Origin: Bin80 sp026708685
GTDB lineage: Bacteria; Bacteroidota; Rhodothermia; Rhodothermales; Bin80
Assembly (NCBI GenBank): GCA_965200955.1
Contig: OZ241742.1
Coordinates: forward strand, 1,240,001 to 1,304,000
DNA: 64,000 nt
Direction of reading: 5' to 3'
Within the stretch, counting starts at the first letter, position 1; each line of letters begins with the position of its first letter. Position numbers and translations under genes: made by a program. Below, one piece after another: positions 9,109 to 17,536 of this stretch. The notes under the pieces were generated by a model that saw only the letters and a program-made list of their open reading frames with translations, had not been told where the DNA came from and made no database searches.

Positions 9109-9924
9109 CTACCGTGATTTCTTATGGCAAAGTACACCCATGTGGGCATGGTAAAATTTAATCCAAAAGGAACCTAAATTACGAGGGAGGTAATGTTCAG
9201 TGCACATTTTCAGAAGCACCTTTAAATGATTGACTCCTGCATCAGCAAACTTGATCGTATCCAAACTTGATGATGGTGCATAAACATAATGATCATCTAC
9301 TTCAAGCCCGCTCTCCGAAAGTAATCCAAAAAAATCAGTTTTGTTGAAGAACTGAACATGGCCAGCTGGGTGGTTGCCACGATCCTGTAACAGTCCCTTC
9401 ATTTTTCCAAAGAATAAATTTTCGAGGGGAACTTCAGCAATGAAATGGTTTCAATTGACATCAGTCAGGGATTTCAAAAAAATCTGTGGGTACTCAAGAT
9501 GTTCTATCACATGGCTACAAATGAGTAAGTCAAATTTTGAGTTTGGAAACAACTTTGAGCAATCAGATATATCTCCCGCTTTGGCATTTACATGGGGAAG
9601 CGTTTCTTTTACATGCTGAATGGCATCTTCAGAATAATCCAAAGCATGAAAGGATTCTCCAATCTTGCGTCGTGTTAGTTCAGCAGTCACTGCACCTGTC
9701 CCACAACCAATATCCAATATGGATTTTGGCTTCAAATCTTTTTGGTCAAGGAGGAGCGAAATTGCATTGGCCTTTTGTTCTGCACCTCTACGAAGCCATT
9801 CTGCTTCACGATCTAAATGGTTTGAGTAGAAAGAATCATATTGATCTCGTCCACTCAGTCCAGAATTTAGTTGCGAAAAGTCATCACGCTTAGCCATGGT
9901 TACAATGCGATGATTGAAAGTCAA
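9109..9924 (-). pseudogene. Class I SAM-dependent methyltransferase interrupted by an in-frame TGA
   Basis: The N-terminal piece (9451-9924) has motif I ILDIGCGTGAV, the acidic ALDYSED strand after it, and FDLLICSHVIEHLEYP, typical of UbiG-like or Methyltransf_11/23 enzymes. It stops at TGA (9451-9453) after SLTDVN. The same frame continues at once with NHFIAEVPLENLFFGKMKG and runs through GHVQFFNKTDFFGLLSESGL, the expected C-terminal part, to the stop at 9109. A single substitution creating TGA explains the break, with no frameshift. The start may be ATG at 9897 (MAKRDDFSQL). Relatives methylate small metabolites or glycan-linked lipids. As it stands, the product lacks its last two or three strands and is probably inactive. 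Confidence 0.85.
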
Positions 9925-10442
9925 TTGAAATTATGCAGATAGTGTCTCCAAAATGATCATCAGTGTTTGTTGAAGTATGAACATTTTAAGCATTGATGCA
10001 CCGGATGTTCCATTCCCAGAGAGCTCTCAAAGAGATGGAACAAGTTAAACGATGTGTTGGGAAATGTTAAGTGATCGTTGAAGAATTGCGTAAATCATAC
10101 AGCAGAGTAAATTTGACTTGAGGGGAATAAGCCATCAAAATCCATTCGGTATCTTACATCCAAGAACAAACAAATATCTTTTGAACGGTTAATGGGTATT
10201 TTTGCGCGTTACGCAGCTGTCAAACGATTTCTTAGAGTATTTCCTGCTCACTCTCTTCTAAATAGTCTATCTGATGACTAACTCAACGAGTAATGACTTA
10301 GTCAAAATGCAACATTTGAAATCAATTATGGTTTTATGTGGTTCAGGTGTCCTAAAAGTTGTGTGTCCCCCTAACTTCTTTTGCGATTACCAAACGTTTT
10401 CCCTAAAAAATTGATCGGGGTCAAACTCTGAGACTATATCAT
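9925..10442. other. Intergenic region, 518 bp
   Basis: No coding frame with recognisable content. The last 100 bp before the Panacea gene contain GTGTGTCCCCC near 10359 and GGGGTCAAACTCTGAGAC at about 10416, which look like worn ends of a mobile element but have no matching partner that I can see. The promoter of the 10443 gene must lie here. Confidence 0.4.
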
Positions 10443-10934
10443 ATGATTCCTACTCCTTTATCAATATTTGATGCAGCCTCTTACATTTTAGAGAATTCTC
10501 GCTGGACAATTACTCAGTTGGAGCTACAGAAGTTACTGTATTTGGCTCAGATGATTCATTTGGGGCAACATGGATGTCCTATTTTGTTCGCCCGTTTTGA
10601 AGCTTGGGAGTATGGACCCATTAATCAGGCACTTTTTGATGCAACAATCAAGTATGGTACTGATCCTTTGCGCAGTTCTAATATACCAGGCGACCCCAAA
10701 AATATTGTTGCAGAAACTCATAAAGAGGTACTGGATTATGTTACTGATGAATTGTCTGAATTAACAGCTACCGAGTTAGTTTCCACGACACAACAAGAAT
10801 ATGGTGCATGGAAAAAAACATTCAATCCTCTTTATCGAAACTTGTCCATTCCTGATCGACTCATCAAGGAGGAATATGAAGAAAAATTAGTTCGTGCAAA
10901 TCAATCTAAACCAGAGATTGTATCCGCATCATGA
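10443..10934 (+). CDS. Panacea-domain (DUF4065) antitoxin-like protein
   Basis: 163 residues. The N-terminal half shows the Panacea/SocA signature: SIFDAASYILEN, then ITQLELQKLLYLAQMIHLG, and FEAWEYGPINQALFDA. Panacea proteins are known as antitoxins that neutralise many unrelated toxins encoded beside them; the original SocA is a ClpXP adaptor for SocB. The C-terminal part (LVRANQSKPEIVSAS) is a tail of low complexity. The stop overlaps the ATG of the next gene by 4 bp (ATGA), the tight coupling typical of toxin-antitoxin pairs. The role is inferred from domain plus context. Confidence 0.85.
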   Translation: MIPTPLSIFDAASYILENSRWTITQLELQKLLYLAQMIHLGQHGCPILFARFEAWEYGPINQALFDATIKYGTDPLRSSNIPGDPKNIVAETHKEVLDYVTDELSELTATELVSTTQQEYGAWKKTFNPLYRNLSIPDRLIKEEYEEKLVRANQSKPEIVSAS

Positions 10935-11305
10935 GTAATCCATTGAATGATTTCAAAAACCGGATTAGTGATGAATTTTCTAAACATGATATCTCGGTTC
11001 AAGAAAATATCAAATCGTTCAACGAATATCTGGAGCAACAGGCTCGATATCAAGCAGCAAAAACAAAAGCACTTGAGGACAGAAACAAACATCGGTACAT
11101 GTATGCCAACAGATTTATGAAAATTTCATACATAAGCTTGATCTTTGGGGCGTTGATGATAATAGCTGATGGAATTAAGATGACAGGATTTGATCTGAGC
11201 AATTCTGTTATTATTGCATTGTTGGGTACGGCCCTGTCAACCGTGTTTGCACCTACATATCTTCTGGCAAAATATCTTTTCAAGCACGATGAAGATATTT
11301 ATTGA
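10931..11305 (+). CDS. Small two-helix membrane protein, candidate toxin of the Panacea pair
   Basis: 124 residues. Residues about 20-55 are charged and predicted helical, possibly coiled coil. Two hydrophobic segments follow: about 65-82 (ISYISLIFGALMIIADG) and about 92-116 (SVIIALLGTALSTVFAP continuing to YLLAKYLF), with a short polar turn between. No enzymatic motif is seen. It is translationally coupled to the Panacea gene by an ATGA overlap. Known Panacea partners include membrane-acting toxins, so membrane depolarisation is a reasonable guess. It could instead be an unrelated membrane protein. No published family name is recognised. Confidence 0.65.
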   Translation: MSNPLNDFKNRISDEFSKHDISVQENIKSFNEYLEQQARYQAAKTKALEDRNKHRYMYANRFMKISYISLIFGALMIIADGIKMTGFDLSNSVIIALLGTALSTVFAPTYLLAKYLFKHDEDIY

Positions 11306-11374
11306 AGTGAAACAAGGCCAGTGATCAACCACTAATAAATGAACTTAGGAATTCTCCAATAGCAAATCAAAAAC

Positions 11375-11434
11375 ACACCAGAGAGATCTTGGGGTATTTT
11401 TCTATTAGAACGCGGAGATATTGCAAATGCCTTG
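11375..11434. repeat. Diverged repeat shared with 47133-47191
   Basis: The stretch CACCAGAGAGATCT...AACGCGGAGATATTGCAAATGCCT resembles 47133-47191 (CACCAAGGGTGCTCT...AACGCTGAGGTTTTGCAAAAGCCT) at about 70 percent by eye, with matching order of blocks. It lies in the 142-bp gap between the Panacea pair and the DUF433 gene. A decayed end of a mobile element is the likeliest reading; the comparison is visual only. Confidence 0.4.
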
Positions 11435-11447
11435 ATAAATGGGTGCT

Positions 11448-12095
11448 TCAACTTGAAGCATAGGCTACAGCATCTTTCACTTTAGTAAGTTCAATTTGAT
11501 ACCCTGTTGCTATGTTTTCTAAGGACTCTCCCGCTTGAAATAAGTCAATCACAGTCTCAACGGTCACTCCAGTACCAGCAATGGTAGGTTGACCAAATCG
11601 GATTTTAGGGTCAATTCTAATACTCTTGCTCTCTTTACCAGGAACCCATGGATACAATACATCGGGAAGATCCTCATTATTAAATTCAAGCCGATTAATG
11701 TATTTACCTATAAGATCAACGGATTCAACCTGTCCACGGCGAGTTGCATTAAGCAAGATCTTTCTAGCGTACTTAAAATAAACATCACCTCCAACACGAA
11801 TTTGAGGATTGATTAGTGGGTAAGCAATATCCAACTCACTCCTGAGAAATAGAGATGCCTCCCGGATCCTTTGAAGGGAGATTCCAAGATTTTTTCTCAT
11901 ATAATTAATGGCAAAAGCCTCTGAAAGCTGAAGAAAGTTCAAGGGCTCCTTACTTGTCGAAACAGCAATGACAGGTTTCGTACGACTGCCTCTGAACCAT
12001 GAATACAAGGTAGAATATGGCATTCTCAACGCCATAGACACATCCTGATAAGAGTAAAGAGGACACTCTTGTGGAGAAACACCGCCATACATCAT
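11448..12095 (-). CDS. DUF433 antitoxin-like protein with N-terminal HTH
   Basis: ATG at 12095 (MMYGGVSPQECPLYSYQDVS) is preferred; the open frame extends upstream to 12221 but that part looks non-coding. The N-terminal part (LYSYQDVSMALRMPYSTLYSWFRG) is a MerR/HTH-like DNA-binding module. The C-terminal 65 residues are DUF433: IRIDPKIRFGQPTIAGTGVTVETVIDLFQAG, then a helix ending KVKDAVAYA. This two-domain arrangement is that of VapB45-like antitoxins, usually followed by a DUF5615/PIN toxin. No such toxin frame exists in the 142 bp downstream, so the gene appears orphaned. It may act as an autoregulator or as a remnant of a lost pair. Confidence 0.8.
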   Translation of the reverse strand: MMYGGVSPQECPLYSYQDVSMALRMPYSTLYSWFRGSRTKPVIAVSTSKEPLNFLQLSEAFAINYMRKNLGISLQRIREASLFLRSELDIAYPLINPQIRVGGDVYFKYARKILLNATRRGQVESVDLIGKYINRLEFNNEDLPDVLYPWVPGKESKSIRIDPKIRFGQPTIAGTGVTVETVIDLFQAGESLENIATGYQIELTKVKDAVAYASS

Positions 12096-12338
12096 TTTGC
12101 TGTAGTTCTGAAGAATTAATGATATACAAAATGTGAGTGTATTAAACTCTGTCTTCAACAATGGTTCTGTGGATTGTTGGTGAGAGATGATGTATGATTG
12201 ACTGTATATTGAGAGATTCACACGGGAGTTGTGTTGGAATCTGTATCATTGCAGATCCCATGATTGGATAAATTTCACTGGATCAGGGCGCAAGGGTATT
12301 ATCGATAACGATCGATCCAATGGCATCTATCAGATCAG

Positions 12339-14735
12339 TCACTTCTTTTTGCGGCGGCCTTTTCGCTTTCTTGGATTGGCAGCTCTGAAATCCAAGAGTT
12401 CAATGGCTTTGTCCAAAGTGATTTCGCCAGCCCCCTGTTTATTTCGGATAGGTGCATTTATTTTTCCACGTTTTACATAAGGTCCATAAGGGCCCTCATC
12501 ATAGAGGACACGTTCGCCATTTTTTGGGTCAACCCCCAGTTCAACAGGAAAACGTAGAAGTCGAATGGCAAGATCTAACGTAATATCTTCAGGGGCAGTG
12601 CCCTTTGGAATAGATTTTCGGCGAGGCTTTTCCTTGGATGGTGTAGGATTGACCAATTCAATATAAGCTCCATATGTACCATTCTTTAAGAGGATCGGTT
12701 GATTTGTTTCAGGGTGAATTCCCAGCTGCTGGTCGGGAGTTTTTGCCTGATTCAACAGAGCAATCAATTGCTCATCATCCACATCAGCGGGCATCCAGTT
12801 GTCGGGTATCGTTTTACGCAGCTGTTCTCCGTCAATCGTCGCCTCCACATAAGGACCATATTGACCGACACGAACAACACATGTTTGCCATTTAGGGGAG
12901 GAGACGGTAGAGATTTTACGAGGATCCACCTCGTCTAAAGCAACATCAACGCGTTTTTGAATTCCCTCCTCTCCTTGATCAATGGAATAAAGAAACTCCT
13001 GTCCCTTCGCCCTGCCAAGAGATATGTCATCAAGTTTTTTTTCCATTTGAGCGGTAAAGCCTGAATCCACCAACGGTTCAAATCTCTCCTGCATGACGGC
13101 GTTCGTAGCGAACGCACGAAACGAAGGGGCGAGAGCTGTGCCAGACTTGACGACGCTTCCACGATCCTGAATTGTAGTAATGATGGTGGCATAGGTGCTT
13201 GGTCGCCCTATTCCATCCTGTTCAAGCTTCTTGATTAAGGATGCCTCTGTAAAGCGGGCAGGTGGCTTGGTCTCATGAGATTTTGATTCCAACTGGAGAC
13301 ACTTCAAAGGTTGCTGGGCCTCAAGAGGGGGCAGGTATTTTTCAGAACTCTGTTGTGCCTGAGAGGGGAGATCGCTTCCCTCAACATAAACCAGCAGAAA
13401 TCCTGCAAACAGAACACGCCGACCCGTAGACCGAAAATGAGCAATCGTTCCATCAGTAAGTGTCGCGGTGGAGACAGCCTGAATATCTTCAACTTTGGCA
13501 TCTGCCATCTGGCTGGCAACCGTACGCTTCCAGATGAGGTCATAGAGTTTTCTTTCATCCCCTTTCAGCTGCAGTTGGCTACCCGTTTTCATTTCGCGCC
13601 CGGAGGGACGAATCGCTTCATGGGCTTCTTGTGCATTGGCCACCTTACTCTTATACTGGCGCACCTGTGGGCTAAGGTTTTCTGACCCATAGGTATGGAC
13701 TACTGCGTCACGGGCCGCATTCAGTGCCTCCTTTGAAAGGGTCACGGAATCGGTTCGCATATAGGTGATGTACCCCTGCTCGTAGAGCTTCTGGGCCACC
13801 ATCATCGTCTTTTTGGCACTCCACCGAAATTTTCGACTCCCTTCCTGCTGTAAGGATGAAGTAATAAATGGTGCTGCGGGGCTTCGCTTGCGCTCTCTGG
13901 TAGAGACATCGGAGATACGCCAGTCGGCAGAGGGAAGGCGGAGCACTAGATCATCAGCCGTCTCCTTGGTCATCAGCAGAATGTCAGAAGATTGGGCAGA
14001 CGTTTTCAGTTGACCAGTGTTATCGTCAAAATCACGGCCCGTTGCCAATCTCTGGATTCCAAGATGTGTCATGGTTGCCGAGAACTCTTCGGAATCTGTT
14101 TGTAGCGTGGCCTCCAGATCCCAATAGAAAGCGGCAATAAATTCCATGCGTTTTTTTTCGCGTTCCACCAAGAGACGGACCGCAACGCTCTGGACGCGTC
14201 CAGCACTGGTGCCCTTGCCGATCTTTCGCCAAAGTACGGGAGAAATTTTATACCCCACCAAACGGTCGAGAACTCTACGCGACTCTTGGGCAGCAACTAG
14301 GTTTTGGTTGACATCACGAGTATTTTGAAGTGCCTTTTCAATGGCATTTTTTGTAATTTCATGGAACACCATCCTACGAACGGGAACGGTGGGCTTGAGG
14401 ACCTGAATCAGATGCCATCCAATCGCTTCACCCTCTCGATCTTCGTCAGTGGCAATGAGGAGTTCGGTAGATTTGGACAGTGCCTCCCTGAGTTCTTTGA
14501 CGACTTTTTTCTTATCGGATGGAATGATGTACAGGGGCTTGAATTGCCCATTTTCCATCTTGACGGCCAGATTGCTCCAGCTTTCTTTTTTGTACTTGGC
14601 AGGGACTTCACGGGCATTACGCGGCAAATCGCGGATATGACCAAAACTGGCCATGACCGTATACTTGGATGAAGGCAGGAAACGACTAATCGTTTTTGCC
14701 TTGGTGGGAGACTCAACAATGACTAAAGTGGACAT
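12339..14735 (-). CDS. topA: DNA topoisomerase I (type IA)
   Basis: Relaxes negative supercoils through a covalent tyrosyl-DNA link. Start at 14735 gives MSTLVIVESPTKAKTISRFL, the canonical TOPRIM opening; the 14 extra upstream codons are not family-like. TOPRIM acidic motif ATDEDREGEAIGWHL is present. The catalytic tyrosine lies in GYITYMRTDSVTLS at about residue 325. After the core, zinc fingers are missing; instead there are Topo_C-type repeats such as VRVGQYGPYVEA, LKNGTYGAYIEL and LYDEGPYGPYVKRG. The protein ends in a lysine/arginine tail (RKRKGRRKKK) likely to bind DNA. 798 residues, within family range. It is a single-gene unit divergent from ppdK, with about 150 bp between starts. Confidence 0.98.
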   Translation of the reverse strand: MSTLVIVESPTKAKTISRFLPSSKYTVMASFGHIRDLPRNAREVPAKYKKESWSNLAVKMENGQFKPLYIIPSDKKKVVKELREALSKSTELLIATDEDREGEAIGWHLIQVLKPTVPVRRMVFHEITKNAIEKALQNTRDVNQNLVAAQESRRVLDRLVGYKISPVLWRKIGKGTSAGRVQSVAVRLLVEREKKRMEFIAAFYWDLEATLQTDSEEFSATMTHLGIQRLATGRDFDDNTGQLKTSAQSSDILLMTKETADDLVLRLPSADWRISDVSTRERKRSPAAPFITSSLQQEGSRKFRWSAKKTMMVAQKLYEQGYITYMRTDSVTLSKEALNAARDAVVHTYGSENLSPQVRQYKSKVANAQEAHEAIRPSGREMKTGSQLQLKGDERKLYDLIWKRTVASQMADAKVEDIQAVSTATLTDGTIAHFRSTGRRVLFAGFLLVYVEGSDLPSQAQQSSEKYLPPLEAQQPLKCLQLESKSHETKPPARFTEASLIKKLEQDGIGRPSTYATIITTIQDRGSVVKSGTALAPSFRAFATNAVMQERFEPLVDSGFTAQMEKKLDDISLGRAKGQEFLYSIDQGEEGIQKRVDVALDEVDPRKISTVSSPKWQTCVVRVGQYGPYVEATIDGEQLRKTIPDNWMPADVDDEQLIALLNQAKTPDQQLGIHPETNQPILLKNGTYGAYIELVNPTPSKEKPRRKSIPKGTAPEDITLDLAIRLLRFPVELGVDPKNGERVLYDEGPYGPYVKRGKINAPIRNKQGAGEITLDKAIELLDFRAANPRKRKGRRKKK

Positions 14736-14887
14736 TAAACTGTAAATTTTGACGGGTTCACGCGTATGTGAATACAACGTTCCCTTGACAAAAGGGTATC
14801 ATTATACGTTAAACCGAAATTTTTGAGTAAATTTCCTATTCCGTAGCATAGCGAGCTACATTACCTTACTATTCATCATCACTAATT

Positions 14888-17533
14888 TTGATCATGTCCA
14901 CACAATATGTGTATCGCTTTGGCAACAAAGCGACCGAAGGATCCAAAGAAATGAAATCCTTACTTGGAGGCAAAGGAGCCAACCTTGCCGAAATGAGCTC
15001 TATTGGATTGCCTGTGCCTCCTGGATTTACAGTCACCACGGAAACATGCCACTACTACAGTAGCAACCAGCACTCATGGCCGCATGGGTTGAAACATCAA
15101 ATTGAGCAAGGCTTGAAGCATGTTGAGCAAGCATTGGGTCGCACATTGGGAGATCCATCAAAACCGCTTCTGGTGTCTGTTCGCAGTGGTGCCGCTCAAT
15201 CCATGCCTGGGATGATGGATACCGTCCTGAATCTTGGAATGAATGATCAGGTTGTGAAGGGGCTCGCCGCCGAAAGTGGTAACGAACGGTTTGCTTACGA
15301 TGCCTATCGACGATTCATTGACATGTTTGGTGATGTCGTCATGGGAGTTCATCACCACTATTTTGAAGAGGCGATTGACTCCATGAAAAAATCCAAGGGA
15401 GTCACCGATGACGTAGATCTGAATGCCGAAGATCTAAAACAGCTCGTCGAGCAGTTCAAGGCGATTTACAAACAGCATGCAGGTCATTCATTCCCAACCA
15501 ATCCTCACACGCAGTTGGAGCATGCAATCAATGCAGTATTCAATTCATGGGACAGCAATCGTGCGATTAAGTACCGTCGAATTAACAAAATTACCGGACT
15601 GTTAGGGACAGCTGTCAATGTACAGGCAATGGTCTATGGCAATATGGGAGAAAGCAGTGGGACGGGTGTATGCTTTACGCGTAATCCCTCCAATGGTGAA
15701 CCCGAATTGTATGGTGAATATCTGGTGAATGCACAAGGAGAGGATGTTGTAGCAGGGATCCGAACGCCAAAACCCATTTCTGAAATGGCACAGGAGTTTC
15801 CCCAGCCCTATCATGAGTTGTTGAGGATGACCTCAGATCTTGAAAAGCATTACAAAAACATGCAAGACATTGAGTTCACGATCCAGGATGGCTCGCTCTA
15901 TATCCTACAAACCCGTAATGGGAAGCGAACGGGTCGTGCTGCTCTGCGAACCGCTGTGGATTTGGTGGAAGAAGGAATCACAGATAAAGTGACCGCTGTG
16001 CGAGATCTTGTAGAACCGGGCCATTTAGATCAACTGCTCCATCCTGGATTTAAAGATGAACTTGCTTATCAGGATGATGTCTTAGCCGTTGGACTTCCAG
16101 CCTCACCTGGAGCTGCTGTTGGACAAGTTGTCTTTACAGCCGATGAAGCAGAGTCTTGGGCCCAAGAGGGTAAAAAAGTGATTCTTGTTCGTATTGAAAC
16201 GAGCCCTGAGGATGTAGGAGGGATGGATGCAGCTCAGGGAATCTTGACCTCACGTGGAGGCATGACTAGCCACGCTGCTGTCGTAGCTCGTGGCTGGGGT
16301 AAGCCATGCGTTGCTGGCTGTGGAGATGTGCACATCAATTATGGAACGAAGTCATTCACTGTTGGTGAAGTGACAATCCATGAGGGAGAATGGATCAGCA
16401 TTAACGGTTCATCGGGTGAGCTCATCCAGGGTGCACAGGATCTAGTGAGTGCTCAAATGAGCGAAGACTTTGTGACGTTCATGAATTGGGCCGATGAAGT
16501 TCGCCCCATCAAAGTTCGTACGAATGCAGATACCCCCGAAGATGCAGAGAAAGCCATTTCCTTCGGTGCTGAAGGGATTGGTCTGTGCAGGACAGAGCAT
16601 ATGTTTTTTGAAGGGAATCGGATTCTGAGTGTACGAGAGATGATTCTAGCAAAATCGGATGAGGACAGAGTATCGGCACTCAATAAACTGCTTCCTTTTC
16701 AGAGAGATGACTTTATCGGGATCTTCAAGGCTATGAATGGCAAACCGGTCACCATCCGTCTTTTGGATCCACCGTTGCATGAATTTCTTCCCCATGATGA
16801 ATCAGGAAAACAAGAAATGGCTCAGTTGATGGGAGTTTCGCAGAGCGTAATTGAAGCAAAACTTGTTGAACTCCACGAATTTAATCCGATGTTAGGTCAT
16901 CGCGGTTGCCGTCTTGGAATTACGTTTCCCGAAATCACGATCATGCAGACGCGTGCTATCATTGAAGCTGCGGTAGAAGTACGCAATGCAGGGGTTGATC
17001 CTTATCCTGAAATCATGGTCCCCCTGATCGGAACGGTCGAAGAATTTCAGAATCAGAAACAATTGATTCAGGAGACTGCTGAGAAAGTCTTTGAAGAAGC
17101 AGGAACACGAATTGACTACCTGATTGGAACGATGATTGAAGTTCCTAGGGCGGCTCTAACTGCTGATGCAATTGCCAAGGAAGCGGACTTCTTTTCCTTC
17201 GGCACCAATGATTTGACTCAGATGTGTTTTGGTTATAGCCGTGATGATGCTGGGAAATTTCTCCCCGGTTATGTAGAGCATAAGATTCTTGCGGATGATC
17301 CTTTTCAAGTTCTGGATCAGGAGGGAGTGGGTCAACTTGTAGAGATAGCGACCCATCGTGGAAGGGATGCCAAATCCACCTTGAAGATTGGGATTTGCGG
17401 AGAACATGGTGGAGAGCCGCAGTCGGTTGGATTTTGTTATCGGTTAGGGTTTGATTACGTGTCTTGTTCTCCATTCAGAGTTCCGATTGCTCGTTTATCT
17501 GCCGCACAAGCTCATCTTGAAAACCAGTCATAA
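14888..17533 (+). CDS. ppdK: Pyruvate, phosphate dikinase
   Basis: Interconverts pyruvate + ATP + Pi with phosphoenolpyruvate + AMP + PPi, giving a reversible entry to gluconeogenesis or a PPi-using glycolytic step. The order is an ATP-grasp domain (LGGKGANLAEMSSIGLPVPPGFT at the N-terminus; SGAAQSMPGMMDT), the swivelling domain with the phospho-histidine in GGMTSHAAVVARGWGKPC at about residue 462, and a C-terminal PEP-utilising TIM barrel (LCRTEHMFF, GHRGCRLGI, FSFGTNDLTQM, and the catalytic cysteine in ICGEHGGEP). 881 residues, standard length. ATG at 14894 is an alternative start. The next gene begins 3 bp after the stop, so the two are probably co-transcribed. Confidence 0.97.
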   Translation: MIMSTQYVYRFGNKATEGSKEMKSLLGGKGANLAEMSSIGLPVPPGFTVTTETCHYYSSNQHSWPHGLKHQIEQGLKHVEQALGRTLGDPSKPLLVSVRSGAAQSMPGMMDTVLNLGMNDQVVKGLAAESGNERFAYDAYRRFIDMFGDVVMGVHHHYFEEAIDSMKKSKGVTDDVDLNAEDLKQLVEQFKAIYKQHAGHSFPTNPHTQLEHAINAVFNSWDSNRAIKYRRINKITGLLGTAVNVQAMVYGNMGESSGTGVCFTRNPSNGEPELYGEYLVNAQGEDVVAGIRTPKPISEMAQEFPQPYHELLRMTSDLEKHYKNMQDIEFTIQDGSLYILQTRNGKRTGRAALRTAVDLVEEGITDKVTAVRDLVEPGHLDQLLHPGFKDELAYQDDVLAVGLPASPGAAVGQVVFTADEAESWAQEGKKVILVRIETSPEDVGGMDAAQGILTSRGGMTSHAAVVARGWGKPCVAGCGDVHINYGTKSFTVGEVTIHEGEWISINGSSGELIQGAQDLVSAQMSEDFVTFMNWADEVRPIKVRTNADTPEDAEKAISFGAEGIGLCRTEHMFFEGNRILSVREMILAKSDEDRVSALNKLLPFQRDDFIGIFKAMNGKPVTIRLLDPPLHEFLPHDESGKQEMAQLMGVSQSVIEAKLVELHEFNPMLGHRGCRLGITFPEITIMQTRAIIEAAVEVRNAGVDPYPEIMVPLIGTVEEFQNQKQLIQETAEKVFEEAGTRIDYLIGTMIEVPRAALTADAIAKEADFFSFGTNDLTQMCFGYSRDDAGKFLPGYVEHKILADDPFQVLDQEGVGQLVEIATHRGRDAKSTLKIGICGEHGGEPQSVGFCYRLGFDYVSCSPFRVPIARLSAAQAHLENQS

Positions 17534-17536
17534 AGC

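Noticed and set aside
11306..11447. DUF5615/PIN toxin partner of the DUF433 gene
   Set aside because: No frame of more than about 20 codons on the minus strand downstream of the gene; only worn repeat sequence is present.
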